A stretch of DNA of 64,000 nt, taken from assembly GCA_963716215.1 (NCBI GenBank), contig OY970298.1, positions 682,001 through 746,000 of the forward strand, written 5' to 3'. The notes beneath the pieces are model-generated. The model worked only from the letters and a program-made list of their open reading frames with translations, was not told the DNA's origin and ran no database searches. This DNA comes from JACVRW01 sp963716215 (lineage in GTDB: Bacteria > Actinomycetota > Thermoleophilia > Solirubrobacterales > Thermoleophilaceae). Positions 56,680-64,000 of this stretch are shown piece by piece (the stretch's first letter is position 1; every line of letters begins with the position of its first letter). A program made the position numbers and the translations under genes.

Positions 56680-58142
56680 GCATCGCCGCTGAGGAACACA
56701 CGGTCGTCGACAAGGTCCAGAAGCAGCTCTACATCGGGGGCGAATGGCGCGACGCGTCGGGCGGCGGCACGCTCGAGGTGATCGACCCCGCCACCGAGGA
56801 ACCGCTCTGCCAGGTGGCCGACGCCACGCCCGATGACGCGATGGCCGCGCTGGACGCGGCGGTGGAGCAGCGGGCCGAGTGGGCCGCCTCCGCGCCCAAC
56901 GATCGCGCCGGCATCCTCTGGAAGGCGTTCGAGCTGCTGATGGAGCGCGCCGACGAGCTTGCCGTGCTGATGACGCTGGAGATGGGCAAGCCGGTGGCCG
57001 AGTCGAAGTCCGAGATCGTCTACGCCGCCGACTTCTTCCGCTGGTACTCGGGCGAGGCCTTGCGCATCGACGGCAACTACAAGCAGTTCGCCAACGGCAC
57101 CAGCCGCGTGCTCGTGATGAAGCAGCCGGTTGGGCCGAGCCTGATGATCACGCCGTGGAACTTCCCGATGGCGATGGGCACGCGCAAGCTGGGTCCCGCC
57201 ATCGCCGCCGGATGCACGAGCGTGGTCAAGCCGGCGCAGCAGACGCCGCTGTCGATGCTCGCGCTCGCGCAGATCCTCGAGGAGGCCGGGCTGCCAGGCG
57301 GGGTGGTGAACATCGTCACGACCTCCTCGTCGGGACCAACCACGGGGCCGCTGATCCAGGACCCGCGGCTGCGCAAGCTGTCCTTCACCGGCTCGACTGA
57401 GGTCGGGCGCAACCTGATCGAGGCATCCGCGAGCAACGTCCTGAAGACGTCGATGGAGCTGGGCGGCAACGCGCCGTTCCTGGTGTTCGACGACGCCGAC
57501 CTGGACGCGGCCGTGGACGGCGCCTTGCTGGCGAAGATGCGCAACATCGGTGAGGCCTGCACGTCGGCCAACCGCTTCCACGTGGCCGAGCCGGTGCGCG
57601 AGGAGTTCGCGCGCAGGCTCGCCGAGAAGATGGGCGGGCTGAAGATCGGGCGCGGCACCGAGGAGGACGTGAAGGTGGGTCCGCTGATCGATCAGCCCTC
57701 GCGCGAGAAGGTGGCCGAGCTGGTGCAGGACGCGCTCGACAAGGGCGCCAAGTGCGTGGTCGGAGGGGAGATCCCGGACGGCAGCGGCTACTTCTACCCG
57801 CCGACGGTGCTGGACGACGTGCCGCAGGAGGCGCGCGTCTTCCACGAGGAGATCTTCGGCCCGGTGGCGCCCGTTGGGGTGTTCGAGTCGGAGGAGGACG
57901 CCATCGCGCGGGCCAACGACACCGAGTACGGCCTGGTCGCGTACGTGTTCACGCGCGACATCAAGCGGGCGATCCGCGTCTGCGAGGCACTCGACACCGG
58001 GATGATCGGGCTCAACCAGGGAATGGTCTCGAACGCCGGAGCGCCGTTCGGAGGCGTCAAGCAGTCGGGCATCGGGCGCGAGGGCGGCCACGAGGGCCTC
58101 GAGGAGTTCCTCGAGACGAAGTACGTGGCAGTGAACCTGTAG
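56676..58142 (+). CDS. NAD(P)-dependent succinate-semialdehyde-type aldehyde dehydrogenase
   Basis: 488 residues. YIGGEWRDASGGGTLEVIDP, KQPVGPSLMITPWNFPMAMG, KLSFTGSTEVGRNLIEAS, general base Glu in KTSMELGGNAPFLVFDDADL, catalytic Cys in RNIGEACTSANRFHVAEPV, EEIFGPVAPVGVFESEEDAI and the C-terminal PFGGVKQSGIGREGGHEGLE. The GEACTSANRF form is typical of GabD-like enzymes. It is coupled to the ThDP enzyme, so the aldehyde may be the product of a 2-oxoacid decarboxylation (for example succinate semialdehyde from 2-oxoglutarate). This is inference. Confidence 0.9.
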   Translation: MSIAAEEHTVVDKVQKQLYIGGEWRDASGGGTLEVIDPATEEPLCQVADATPDDAMAALDAAVEQRAEWAASAPNDRAGILWKAFELLMERADELAVLMTLEMGKPVAESKSEIVYAADFFRWYSGEALRIDGNYKQFANGTSRVLVMKQPVGPSLMITPWNFPMAMGTRKLGPAIAAGCTSVVKPAQQTPLSMLALAQILEEAGLPGGVVNIVTTSSSGPTTGPLIQDPRLRKLSFTGSTEVGRNLIEASASNVLKTSMELGGNAPFLVFDDADLDAAVDGALLAKMRNIGEACTSANRFHVAEPVREEFARRLAEKMGGLKIGRGTEEDVKVGPLIDQPSREKVAELVQDALDKGAKCVVGGEIPDGSGYFYPPTVLDDVPQEARVFHEEIFGPVAPVGVFESEEDAIARANDTEYGLVAYVFTRDIKRAIRVCEALDTGMIGLNQGMVSNAGAPFGGVKQSGIGREGGHEGLEEFLETKYVAVNL

Positions 58143-58192
58143 GGCCTAGGGCGCCGCGGCCGGCCCGCACAGCGGACGCAAGTTTTCGTGCG

Positions 58193-58223
58193 CCGCACCC
58201 TGTGAGGTTGCATCGGGGTGCGG
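58193..58223 (+). terminator. Hairpin after the aldehyde dehydrogenase gene
   Basis: CCGCACCC (58193-58200) and GGGTGCGG (58216-58223) form a perfect 8-bp stem with a 15-nt loop, 50 nt past the stop. No U-run follows. It could end the ThDP/dehydrogenase transcript or lie in front of the next promoter (GATAGT, 58231-58236). Confidence 0.35.
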
Positions 58224-58242
58224 TCGTGTCGATAGTGCGTGA

Positions 58243-58953
58243 ATGCGCAATGGGACTTGTTCGATCAGATGCTGCTCAGTAACTCTCGTGGCATGTCTCG
58301 TGTGCATTCCGGCAGCCGGTTGCAGCGGCACGAGCGAGTCGACCGAGACGGTGACCGTCGAGCGTGAGGTCGTGCCCGCGAAGCCGGCTCAGAAGCCTAA
58401 GAAGCAGCGGCGCAAGTCGGATCCCCGGCCTTCGCCACCCGCCTACGTCAACTGCGACCCAAACATTCAGGCCAAGGCCGCGACGACCACCTGCCCCTTC
58501 GCGCAGAACACTTTCTGGACGTACTGGACCAGCGACGAAGCGTCGACTCCACTTGAGGTGTGGAGCCCGGCCGCGCAGGCCAGCTTCGTCACGAGCTGCG
58601 AGGGCGACGGCACGCACGTGGTGTGCGCCACGAGCGACAACGGAGTGGTCAGGTTTTCCCAGGTGGCGCTCGATCGATACTCGCAAGCGCAGGCCGATAG
58701 CTATGCGAGCAACCACGACCTTGGGCCCGATCCTTACGAGGGGCTGCCCTTGGCGGACACCGAGCCGCCACCGGCCCCCGAAGTGCAGGATTGCCAGGGC
58801 TACGAGCCGTGCATCGCCCCGGGCGGCGACGTCGACTGCGCGGGCGGGTCGGGAGATGGGCCGCGGTACGTGTCCGGGCCGCTTGACGTGAACGGCGCCG
58901 ATCCGTACGGCCTGGACGACGACCATGACGGCGTGGGCTGCGAGTACGGCTAA
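58243..58953 (+). CDS. Secreted lipoprotein with Excalibur-like calcium-binding domain
   Basis: 236 residues. Hydrophobic, Cys-rich signal (SVTLVACLVCIPAAGC) ending in a lipobox-like AAGC, then a Lys/Pro-rich spacer, a ~95-residue domain with four Cys (VNCDPNIQAKAATTTC, SFVTSCEGDGTHVVCA), a Pro-rich linker and a C-terminal block PYGLDDDHDGVGCE that matches the Excalibur motif (D-x-D-x-D-G-x-x-C-E). Such modules occur on actinobacterial and bacillar surface proteins. Function unknown. A GATAGT hexamer ends 6 nt before the ATG. Converges on DUF2442 with 16 bp between. Confidence 0.75.
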   Translation: MRNGTCSIRCCSVTLVACLVCIPAAGCSGTSESTETVTVEREVVPAKPAQKPKKQRRKSDPRPSPPAYVNCDPNIQAKAATTTCPFAQNTFWTYWTSDEASTPLEVWSPAAQASFVTSCEGDGTHVVCATSDNGVVRFSQVALDRYSQAQADSYASNHDLGPDPYEGLPLADTEPPPAPEVQDCQGYEPCIAPGGDVDCAGGSGDGPRYVSGPLDVNGADPYGLDDDHDGVGCEYG

Positions 58954-58969
58954 CCCCGGCTGCCCTCGG

Positions 58970-59254
58970 TCAGCCGGCGCTGGAGGGCGATGCGGGGTGG
59001 TTGCGTCGCGCCTCCTCGTACAGCGGCTCTGGCGCCATGTCGACGCCGTTCGGCCACGCGATCGTGCCTGCCTCCTTGTCGACACGCACGCGGGCGAAAT
59101 ACGCAGGGTCGCCCAGGGCCGCCAACGCGCCATCCCACTCTCGGCCCGTGAAGTCGACTTCACCCACGGTCCCGTCGTCGAACGCGACTCGCAACCGGAA
59201 GTCGCCGACGACCTCTACCGCCGATACATCGTGCAACTGCGCCACTCCGACCAT
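58970..59254 (-). CDS. DUF2442 domain protein
   Basis: 94 residues with the family pattern RLRVAFDDGTVGEVDFTGRE, FARVRVDKEAGTIAWPNGVD and MAPEPLYEEAR. DUF2442 proteins are short, of unproven function, and very often follow a DUF4160 gene, as here (1 nt separates them). The two-gene layout resembles a toxin-antitoxin or small regulatory pair. ATG 59254 was chosen because it follows the DUF4160 stop directly; the longer frame overlaps DUF4160. Confidence 0.85.
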   Translation of the reverse strand: MVGVAQLHDVSAVEVVGDFRLRVAFDDGTVGEVDFTGREWDGALAALGDPAYFARVRVDKEAGTIAWPNGVDMAPEPLYEEARRNHPASPSSAG

Positions 59255-59255
59255 G

Positions 59256-59519
59256 CTAGGCGAGGGGTTCAACCGGCTCAAGCGGGCGCTGATCCCGCGC
59301 CCGCTCCCAGTTGGCTTCAAGCTCGTCCCGGTGCTGGTGCGCCCACTCCATCACCAGTACGAGCGCGCGTGGTGGCAGGGCGCCCGCGATCAGCGTGCCG
59401 TCGAGAGCGAGCGACGCCGCCTGTCCCGCGTAACGCGCGTGAAAGTGCGGGCGAGCGTGACGCCCCTCGTTCCAGTGCATGTAGATCGCGATCCCGTAGA
59501 AGAAGCTGATTCTGGGCAC
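59256..59519 (-). CDS. DUF4160 domain protein
   Basis: 87 residues: PRISFFYGIAIYMHWNEGRH, ARPHFHARYAGQAASLALDG, TLIAGALPPRALVLVMEWAH and HRDELEANWERARDQRPLEP, the complete DUF4160 pattern with its His-rich PHFHARY strand. GTG start. Upstream member of the DUF4160/DUF2442 pair. Located among regulatory and secreted-protein genes; no mobile element is seen beside it. Confidence 0.88.
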   Translation of the reverse strand: MPRISFFYGIAIYMHWNEGRHARPHFHARYAGQAASLALDGTLIAGALPPRALVLVMEWAHQHRDELEANWERARDQRPLEPVEPLA

Positions 59520-59565
59520 CCGTTGACGTAAGAGCGCCAGTGCTGGTTACCGCCCCCCCGGCCGC

Positions 59566-60537
59566 CTAGGGCGCCCCTGTCGACCCGCGCACCAGCAGCT
59601 CCGCCGGCAGCACCTCCCGGCGTCTGACGCGGCGGCCCGCCATCCGTGCCGCCAGCAGCTCGAAGCCGCTCGCGCCCAGGCGCTCTGCGTCCAGGGCGAC
59701 CGTCGTGAGTGGGGGCTCGAGCACGCGTGCGAAGTCCATGTCGTCGAAGCCGATCACCGAGAGGTCGGCCGGGATCCGCAGTCCGCGCTCGCGGGCCGCG
59801 AGATAGACCCCCGCGGCGATCAGATCGTCGTCGCAGAACACGGCGGTGGGCTCCTGGTCGAGCAGCGCCCCGGCGGCGTCGCGGGCGTCGTCGATCGTGA
59901 TCTGGGTGATGGCGCGCGGTTGGGTATCCGGGTCGAGGCCGGCCGCGGTGAGCACACGCCGGCGGGCCGCCTCCCGCAGGTGGAACGTCGGCGCGTCGAA
60001 CGCCGCGGCCAGGTGCCCGATCCGGCGGTGCCCCAGCTCGACCAGATGCTCGAAGGCCGCGGCGGCCCCGGCCTCGGCGTCGAAGCGGACCGAGGGCCGC
60101 CCCGGCGCCTCCGCCTCCATCAGGACGATCGGCTGGTCACGCCCAAGCGCCTCCGGCGCGCTCACCTCGAACAGCAGGTAGCCGTCCACCGGCCCCGCCC
60201 GTAGCGCCTCGAAGGACTGCTCCTCCCAGCGCCGGTCGTTCGCTGTGTCGACCAGTGCCACCGTGTAGCCGGCCGCCTGCGCCGCGCGCTGGGCCCCACG
60301 CAGCACCCGGCTGAAGAACGGGTTCGTCACGTCGGGGACCAACAGCGCGACCGCCCGTGAGCTGCCCAGCCTCAGCGCCTGCGCGGCGATGTTGGGGCGG
60401 TACCCCAGCTCGCGCGCGCAGCGCCGCACCCGTTCCTGCGTCGCCTCCGAGATGCGGCCCGTGCCCTTCCCCGAGAAGACGAGCGAGACCGTGGACTGCG
60501 AGACGCCGGCGCGCCGAGCTACGTCCACGCTCGTCAC
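59566..60537 (-). CDS. LacI-family transcriptional regulator
   Basis: 323 residues from GTG 60537: HTH TSVDVARRAGVSQSTVSLVF with hinge RCARELGYRPNIAAQALRLG, then the periplasmic-binding-protein-like sensor RAVALLVPDVTNPFFSRVLR, HLVELGHRRIGHLAAAF, AVFCDDDLIAAGVYLAARER and LSVIGFDDMDFARVLEPPLT. It probably senses a sugar or nucleoside. Upstream in-frame sequence to 60648 covers the divergent promoter and is not expected to be translated. A dense set of CATAC/GTATG palindromes at 60609-60633 is the likely operator. Confidence 0.92.
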   Translation of the reverse strand: MTSVDVARRAGVSQSTVSLVFSGKGTGRISEATQERVRRCARELGYRPNIAAQALRLGSSRAVALLVPDVTNPFFSRVLRGAQRAAQAAGYTVALVDTANDRRWEEQSFEALRAGPVDGYLLFEVSAPEALGRDQPIVLMEAEAPGRPSVRFDAEAGAAAAFEHLVELGHRRIGHLAAAFDAPTFHLREAARRRVLTAAGLDPDTQPRAITQITIDDARDAAGALLDQEPTAVFCDDDLIAAGVYLAARERGLRIPADLSVIGFDDMDFARVLEPPLTTVALDAERLGASGFELLAARMAGRRVRRREVLPAELLVRGSTGAP

Positions 60538-60608
60538 ACGGTGTTGGGGGGAGTGCTCGATGGAACGAATGCAACCACGCTTGGCCCTGGGTTGACGGAT
60601 CTCCGCAT

Positions 60609-60633
60609 CATACGTAGTATGCGCATACGTATG
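60609..60633. promoter_or_regulatory. Array of overlapping palindromes, probable LacI-type operator
   Basis: Four half-sites in alternation: CATAC 60609-60613, GTATG 60617-60621, CATAC 60624-60628, GTATG 60629-60633. They create three overlapping symmetric sites: CATAC-N3-GTATG, the perfect 12-mer GTATGCGCATAC (60617-60628) and the perfect 10-mer CATACGTATG (60624-60633) with the central CpG usual for LacI operators. The array covers both possible start codons (60619, 60631) of the divergent small gene. Confidence 0.65.
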
Positions 60634-60987
60634 ACCGACCTGGGACACCTCATCGGCAGCGTCGCCGCCGCCGGGGTCGTGGCGGCCGGCGGCCTGCTCG
60701 CCGGAGACACGGTCGACGAGGGCTCCGCTGCTCGCACCGCTCTGGTTGTCGACGCGGCCGCCGGCCGCGACGGGCGCGACCTCGACCCCCGCCTGCGCGA
60801 GACGGAGGCCCAGGTGCGGCTGGCCCGCACGCCCTCGGAGGCCCGCACCGACCTGCGCTACTTCGCCGCTCAGGGCTACCGCCTGGTCGTGACGGGGCCG
60901 CGCTCCAGCGCCGCCGCGCGCGCGACCGGTACCGCCGTTCAGCGCGAGCCGGACCTGGCGAGCGCGCTGGCGGCAGCTCGGCGCTGA
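60631..60987 (+). CDS. Small membrane-anchored or exported protein, unknown
   Basis: 118 residues from ATG 60631 (ATG 60619 adds RIR). One hydrophobic N-terminal segment (LIGSVAAAGVVAAGGLLAGD) is followed by an Ala/Arg-rich polar part (LVVDAAAGRDGRDLDPRLRE, FAAQGYRLVVTGPRSSAAA). I do not recognise the family; the YRLVVTGPRS and ALVVDAAAG strands suggest a small alpha/beta fold. Its start codon lies in the palindrome array, so it is probably repressed by the divergent LacI protein. Confidence 0.55.
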   Translation: MTDLGHLIGSVAAAGVVAAGGLLAGDTVDEGSAARTALVVDAAAGRDGRDLDPRLRETEAQVRLARTPSEARTDLRYFAAQGYRLVVTGPRSSAAARATGTAVQREPDLASALAAARR

Positions 60988-61052
60988 GCGCCACCGTCTG
61001 CAGGATCACTTGCGCCTCTCGGACGATCGCGAAAGGCCCCGAAACCAGAGGT

Positions 61053-62051
61053 ATGCGCCCCCTCCGTCCCCTCCGGCACCTCGCCTGTGTGTCCATCCTT
61101 GCCCTGACGCTCTCGGTCGGCCTCAGCGCGCCGGCCTCGGCGAGCAGCGCCCACATAGCCGCCCTCCAGGTCGCGCTCAAGGGACTCGGGCTCTACCCGG
61201 TCGCAGTGGATGGCGTAAAGGGCCCGTTCACCCAGCAGGGGGTCCGCTCCTTCCAGCAACGGCGACGGCTGGCCGTGGACGGCGTCGCCGGACCGCAGAC
61301 CCGCCACGCGCTCGGTCGCCGCGGGCGCCCCGGCCTCGGTTCTCGCGTGATGCACCGCGGCCAGCGCGGCTGGGACGTCGCCGCGCTCCAGTTCCTGCTC
61401 CAGCGTCGCGGGTTCCGTCCCGGATCGGTCGACGGCGGCTTCGGCCCCGGCACCTACGGCGCGGTCACCGCGTACCAGCGTGCCGCGGGCCTGACCATCG
61501 ACGGCCTGGTCGGCTCCGCCACGATCAACGCACTGCGCCGGCGGTCGGCCGGACCGTCGGGATCGACGCCCACGGGACCCGTGCGCTTCTACCGGCCCGT
61601 CGCCGGGCCGATCGGCGACCGCTTCGGAGCGCCGCGCGAGAAGGGCCGCAAGCACTCCGGGCTCGACTTCCCCGTCCCCTACGGCTCGCTCGTCGAGGCG
61701 GCCGGCGTCGGCACCACGGTCTTCGCGGGCTTCAACACCGGCGGCTACGGCAATCTCGTCGTGGTGCAGCACCGACTCGGCTACACGACCTGGTACGCGC
61801 ACCTGTCGAAGATCACGTCATGGGCCGGGGAGCGCGTGGAGGGCGGCACCCGCCTCGGCTACGTCGGCTCGACGGGCCACTCGACGGGGCCACACCTGCA
61901 TTGGGAGGTGCGCCTCAACAACGTGCCGATCGACCCGTTCCCGTACCTGCTCGCCGGGACGGCCGCGCGCGCCAGCGGAGCGACGACCGCGAAGTCCCGC
62001 TGCGCCGACCCGAACGCCTACGCGACGGCGCGCATCGACGACTGCAAGTAG
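61053..62051 (+). CDS. Secreted M23 (LytM) peptidase with two peptidoglycan-binding repeats
   Basis: 332 residues. Signal peptide (VSILALTLSVGLSAPASA), two PG_binding_1 repeats (IAALQVALKGLGLYPVAVDG...FTQQGVRSFQ and VAALQFLLQRRGFRPGSVDG...AVTAYQRAAG), a short linker, then a LytM domain with zinc ligands in KHSGLDFPVPYG (H-x3-D) and GPHLHWEVRLN (HxH), plus GYGNLVVVQHRLGYTTWYAH. Cell-wall endopeptidase or amidase regulator. The tail holds a Cys pair (SRCADP, IDDCK). Converges on fumC with only 2 bp between stop codons. Confidence 0.92.
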   Translation: MRPLRPLRHLACVSILALTLSVGLSAPASASSAHIAALQVALKGLGLYPVAVDGVKGPFTQQGVRSFQQRRRLAVDGVAGPQTRHALGRRGRPGLGSRVMHRGQRGWDVAALQFLLQRRGFRPGSVDGGFGPGTYGAVTAYQRAAGLTIDGLVGSATINALRRRSAGPSGSTPTGPVRFYRPVAGPIGDRFGAPREKGRKHSGLDFPVPYGSLVEAAGVGTTVFAGFNTGGYGNLVVVQHRLGYTTWYAHLSKITSWAGERVEGGTRLGYVGSTGHSTGPHLHWEVRLNNVPIDPFPYLLAGTAARASGATTAKSRCADPNAYATARIDDCK

Positions 62052-62053
62052 CG

Positions 62054-63361
62054 CTAGGTCTTCGTCCCTCGCGTCATCGCACGCAGGTCGAGCGCGGCGT
62101 CGAGCGTCTGCTCGTCCACGCCCTTCTCCAGCGCGACCTCGCGGATCGTGCGCTGCGAGGCGACCGCCTCGTTCACGATCTCCGTCCCGCGGTCGTAACC
62201 GATGTGCGGGTTCAGGGCCGTGGCGATGGCGGGAGTCGACTCGGCGTGGCGTCGTAGCGCCTCCTCGTTCGCCTCCAGCCCGTCGACGCACTTCTCCGAC
62301 AGCAGCTGGCTGGCCGACGTGAGGATGCGGATCGACTCGAACAGGTTGCGCGCGATCACCGGAACGCGCACGTTCAGCTCGAACGCGCCCTGGGTGCCGG
62401 CAACGGTGATCGCGGTGTCGTTGCCGATCACCTGCGCGGCGACTTGCAGAACGACCTCGGGGATCACCGGGTTGACCTTGCCCGGCATGATCGACGACCC
62501 CTTCTGGAGCTCGGGCAGCCGCAGCTCGGCGAGCCCGGTGCGGGGCCCGGAGCCCATCAGGACGAGGTCGTTGGCGATCTTGGTCAGCGACACGGCCACG
62601 ACCTTGAGGGCGCCGTGCAGCTCCACCAGCGCGTCGCGGTTGGCCTGCGCCTCGAAGCGGTCGCGGGGCGCCTCGCCCAGACCGAGCTTCTCGCGAACCC
62701 GTTCGGCGAACTCGGGGTGGGTGTTGAGCCCGGTGCCCGTGGCCGTCCCGCCCAGCGGGATCTCGGCGGCGCGTCCGAGCGCGTCTCGCACCCGGTCGCG
62801 GCCGAGCGTGATCTGCGCCGCGTAGCCGCCGAACTCCTGGCCGAGCGTCACCGGCACCGCGTCCATCATGTGGGTGCGGCCGGCCTTGACCACGTCGGCC
62901 CACTCGTCAGCCTTGCGCTGGAACGAGCCGGCGAGTCGCTCGAGCGCCGGCAGGAGCTCGCTGCGCACGGCGTCCACGGCCGCCAGATGGACCGCCGAGG
63001 GGAAGACGTCGTTCGACGACTGCCCCATGTTCACGTGGTCGTTGGGGTGTGCCGCGTCGCCGGCGAGGTTGGCGATCACCTCGTTGGCGTTCATGTTCGT
63101 GGAGGTGCCGGAGCCGGTCTGGAAGACGTCGATCGGGAACTGGTCGTCGTGGTCGCCGTTGGCCACCTCGTCGCCGGCGCGCGCGATCCGCTCCGCCAGC
63201 TCGCTGTCCAGCAGCCCCAGCTCGCCGTTCACGCGCGCTGCGGCGGCCTTGATCCGGCCCAGCCAGCGCACCACGGGAGTGGGCACGTGCTCGCCCGAAA
63301 CCCGGAAGTTCTCGATCGCCTTGCCCGTCTCCGAGCCCCACAACTCCTGCTGAATCGCCAT
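62054..63361 (-). CDS. fumC: Class II fumarate hydratase
   Basis: 435 residues, TCA-cycle interconversion of fumarate and malate. Motifs: FQTGSGTSTNMNANEVIANL, NMGQSSNDVFPSAVHLA, GRTHMMDAVPVTLGQEFGGY, GGTATGTGLNTHPEF and the signature GSSIMPGKVNP. The N-terminus (AIQQELWGSETGKAIENFRV) is 10-15 residues shorter than in typical FumC, lacking the ERDxxG strand, but no better start exists upstream. Could act as aspartase-like enzyme, but the GT-x-T-N and THMMDA motifs favour fumarase. Confidence 0.94.
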   Translation of the reverse strand: MAIQQELWGSETGKAIENFRVSGEHVPTPVVRWLGRIKAAAARVNGELGLLDSELAERIARAGDEVANGDHDDQFPIDVFQTGSGTSTNMNANEVIANLAGDAAHPNDHVNMGQSSNDVFPSAVHLAAVDAVRSELLPALERLAGSFQRKADEWADVVKAGRTHMMDAVPVTLGQEFGGYAAQITLGRDRVRDALGRAAEIPLGGTATGTGLNTHPEFAERVREKLGLGEAPRDRFEAQANRDALVELHGALKVVAVSLTKIANDLVLMGSGPRTGLAELRLPELQKGSSIMPGKVNPVIPEVVLQVAAQVIGNDTAITVAGTQGAFELNVRVPVIARNLFESIRILTSASQLLSEKCVDGLEANEEALRRHAESTPAIATALNPHIGYDRGTEIVNEAVASQRTIREVALEKGVDEQTLDAALDLRAMTRGTKT

Positions 63362-63445
63362 TGCATTGGAGGCTATCGAGCGCGAAGTCGTGCAGTGGTC
63401 GCGCGGGGCAGGCGCGGCGCGGGTTTCCATGTTCTGATCGCTTAC

Positions 63446-63949
63446 GTGACCGCCCTGACCCGCATCGACCAGTCCCCGCCTCCAGTCGAGGCGGACGGCC
63501 CCGACTCGATTCGGTTCTGCTCCCGTTGCGGTCACCGCTCCGAGCAGCTCCACGTGCCGCGGCGGGTGTGCGACGAATGCGGCATGGGCGTGCTGCTGAG
63601 CAGCCGCCGTGACGCCTTCGCTGGCGACCAGCCGCCGGCGTTCCTGATCTGCACCTATGACCTCACCGTCAGCGCCGTCTCCGAGGCGGCCGAACAGATC
63701 TTCGGGGAGCAGGACAGCCTCGTGGGGGCTGAGCTGCTCGACCTGGTCACCTGCCCGCTCGGCGACGAGCAGATCGCGCAGCACGCCACGCTCGCCGCCC
63801 AGCGACCACGTGAGCCCGTGATCGTGCCGATGCGCCTGCGCTCCGACGAGGACCACTCGGTTGGGACCCTGGCCGCCCGCATGGCCACCTGCGGTCCCCC
63901 ACGCGCGGCCCTGGTCACGGTGCAGCGCACCGGCTTCGGCCGCCGCTAG
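63446..63949 (+). CDS. Zinc-ribbon plus PAS-like domain protein
   Basis: 167 residues from GTG 63446. Residues 20-55 hold a zinc ribbon (FCSRCGHRSEQLHVPRRVCD, ECGMGVLLS; four Cys). Residues about 65-160 resemble a PAS domain (LICTYDLTVSAVSEAAEQIF, EQDSLVGAELLDLVTC, then VPMRLRSDEDHSVGTLAARM and ALVTVQRTG). No output domain follows, so it is probably a small sensor acting through partners. A TCTGAT hexamer ends 7 nt before the GTG. Divergent from fumC. Confidence 0.75.
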   Translation: MTALTRIDQSPPPVEADGPDSIRFCSRCGHRSEQLHVPRRVCDECGMGVLLSSRRDAFAGDQPPAFLICTYDLTVSAVSEAAEQIFGEQDSLVGAELLDLVTCPLGDEQIAQHATLAAQRPREPVIVPMRLRSDEDHSVGTLAARMATCGPPRAALVTVQRTGFGRR

Positions 63950-64000
63950 CCGCGCGGCTTGAGTGCAAGAACCGCTGCACGGGTTGCGCAACAAACGTCC

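Noticed and set aside
1..64000. tRNA, rRNA or CRISPR features
   Set aside because: No cloverleaf with a T-loop motif, no rRNA-like stretch and no spaced direct repeats were found when reading both strands by eye.

Overview
The window comes from a chromosome of a very GC-rich actinobacterium, most likely Thermoleophilia (Solirubrobacterales or a relative). This is inferred from the base composition, the many GTG/TTG and apparent CTG starts, the ATGA/GTGA overlaps between genes, and the gene content: a CcmABCD-type cytochrome c maturation set next to hemA-hemC, a fused CobA-HemD, SpoIID, DUF1385 and Excalibur-type secreted proteins. No rRNA, tRNA, CRISPR array, insertion sequence or phage gene was seen. 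Nearly every base is in a gene, and most intergenic gaps are under 100 bp.

Layout. 0.2-3.9 kb (minus): thiI, a hypothetical gene, galT, a GNAT acetyltransferase and a TlpA-like lipoprotein. 4.1-6.7 kb: a large SF2 helicase with an acidic insert. 6.7-9.6 kb (minus): birA, SAM hydrolase and cobA-hemD. 9.7-23.2 kb: an exopolysaccharide locus with a Wzx flippase, a polymerase/ligase, a WbaP-type initiating transferase, a Wzz/BY-kinase fusion, six further glycosyltransferases and an FkbM methyltransferase. 23.2-27.6 kb (minus): ccmA-ccmB-ccmC-ccmD-hemA-hemC. The polysaccharide locus therefore separates hemC from cobA-hemD. 27.6-33.7 kb: a VOC protein, a secreted copper-radical oxidase, moaB, moaC, a siroheme dehydrogenase with a Cys-rich N-terminus, a tiny gene with a structured leader, and an aldehyde dehydrogenase. 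33.8-37.8 kb: rarA, then a TetR-controlled divergent unit (epoxide hydrolase-like enzyme and TetR opposite a diiron oxidase fused to an SCP2 domain) around a twin-palindrome operator. 38.0-45.3 kb (plus): M20 peptidase, DUF1385, nicotinate phosphoribosyltransferase, an unusual FtsH, methylmalonyl-CoA epimerase, a small protein, PAP2 phosphatase and ychF. 45.3-47.3 kb: a DJ-1/AraC regulator, a DJ-1 enzyme and a Cys-rich secreted protein. 47.3-53.6 kb: an envelope module (MBOAT acyltransferase, three SGNH proteins, a tyrosine phosphatase, SpoIID). 53.7-58.1 kb: a pseudo-hydrolase/nucleotidyl cyclase divergent from a ThDP enzyme and a succinate-semialdehyde-type dehydrogenase. 58.2-64 kb: an Excalibur lipoprotein, a DUF4160/DUF2442 pair, a LacI regulator with a palindrome array, a small membrane or exported protein, an M23 peptidase, fumC and a zinc-ribbon/PAS protein.

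Four themes run through the window. (1) Many transcription units look leaderless: a -10-like hexamer ends 6-8 nt before the start codon and no Shine-Dalgarno sequence is seen. (2) Three genes (GNAT, moaC and the nicotinate phosphoribosyltransferase) recover their family-typical N-termini only if they start at CTG. (3) Several convergent pairs share the tetranucleotide CTAG as overlapping stop codons. (4) The most system-like unit is the TetR / epoxide hydrolase / diiron-SCP2 cassette at 35.1-37.8 kb.
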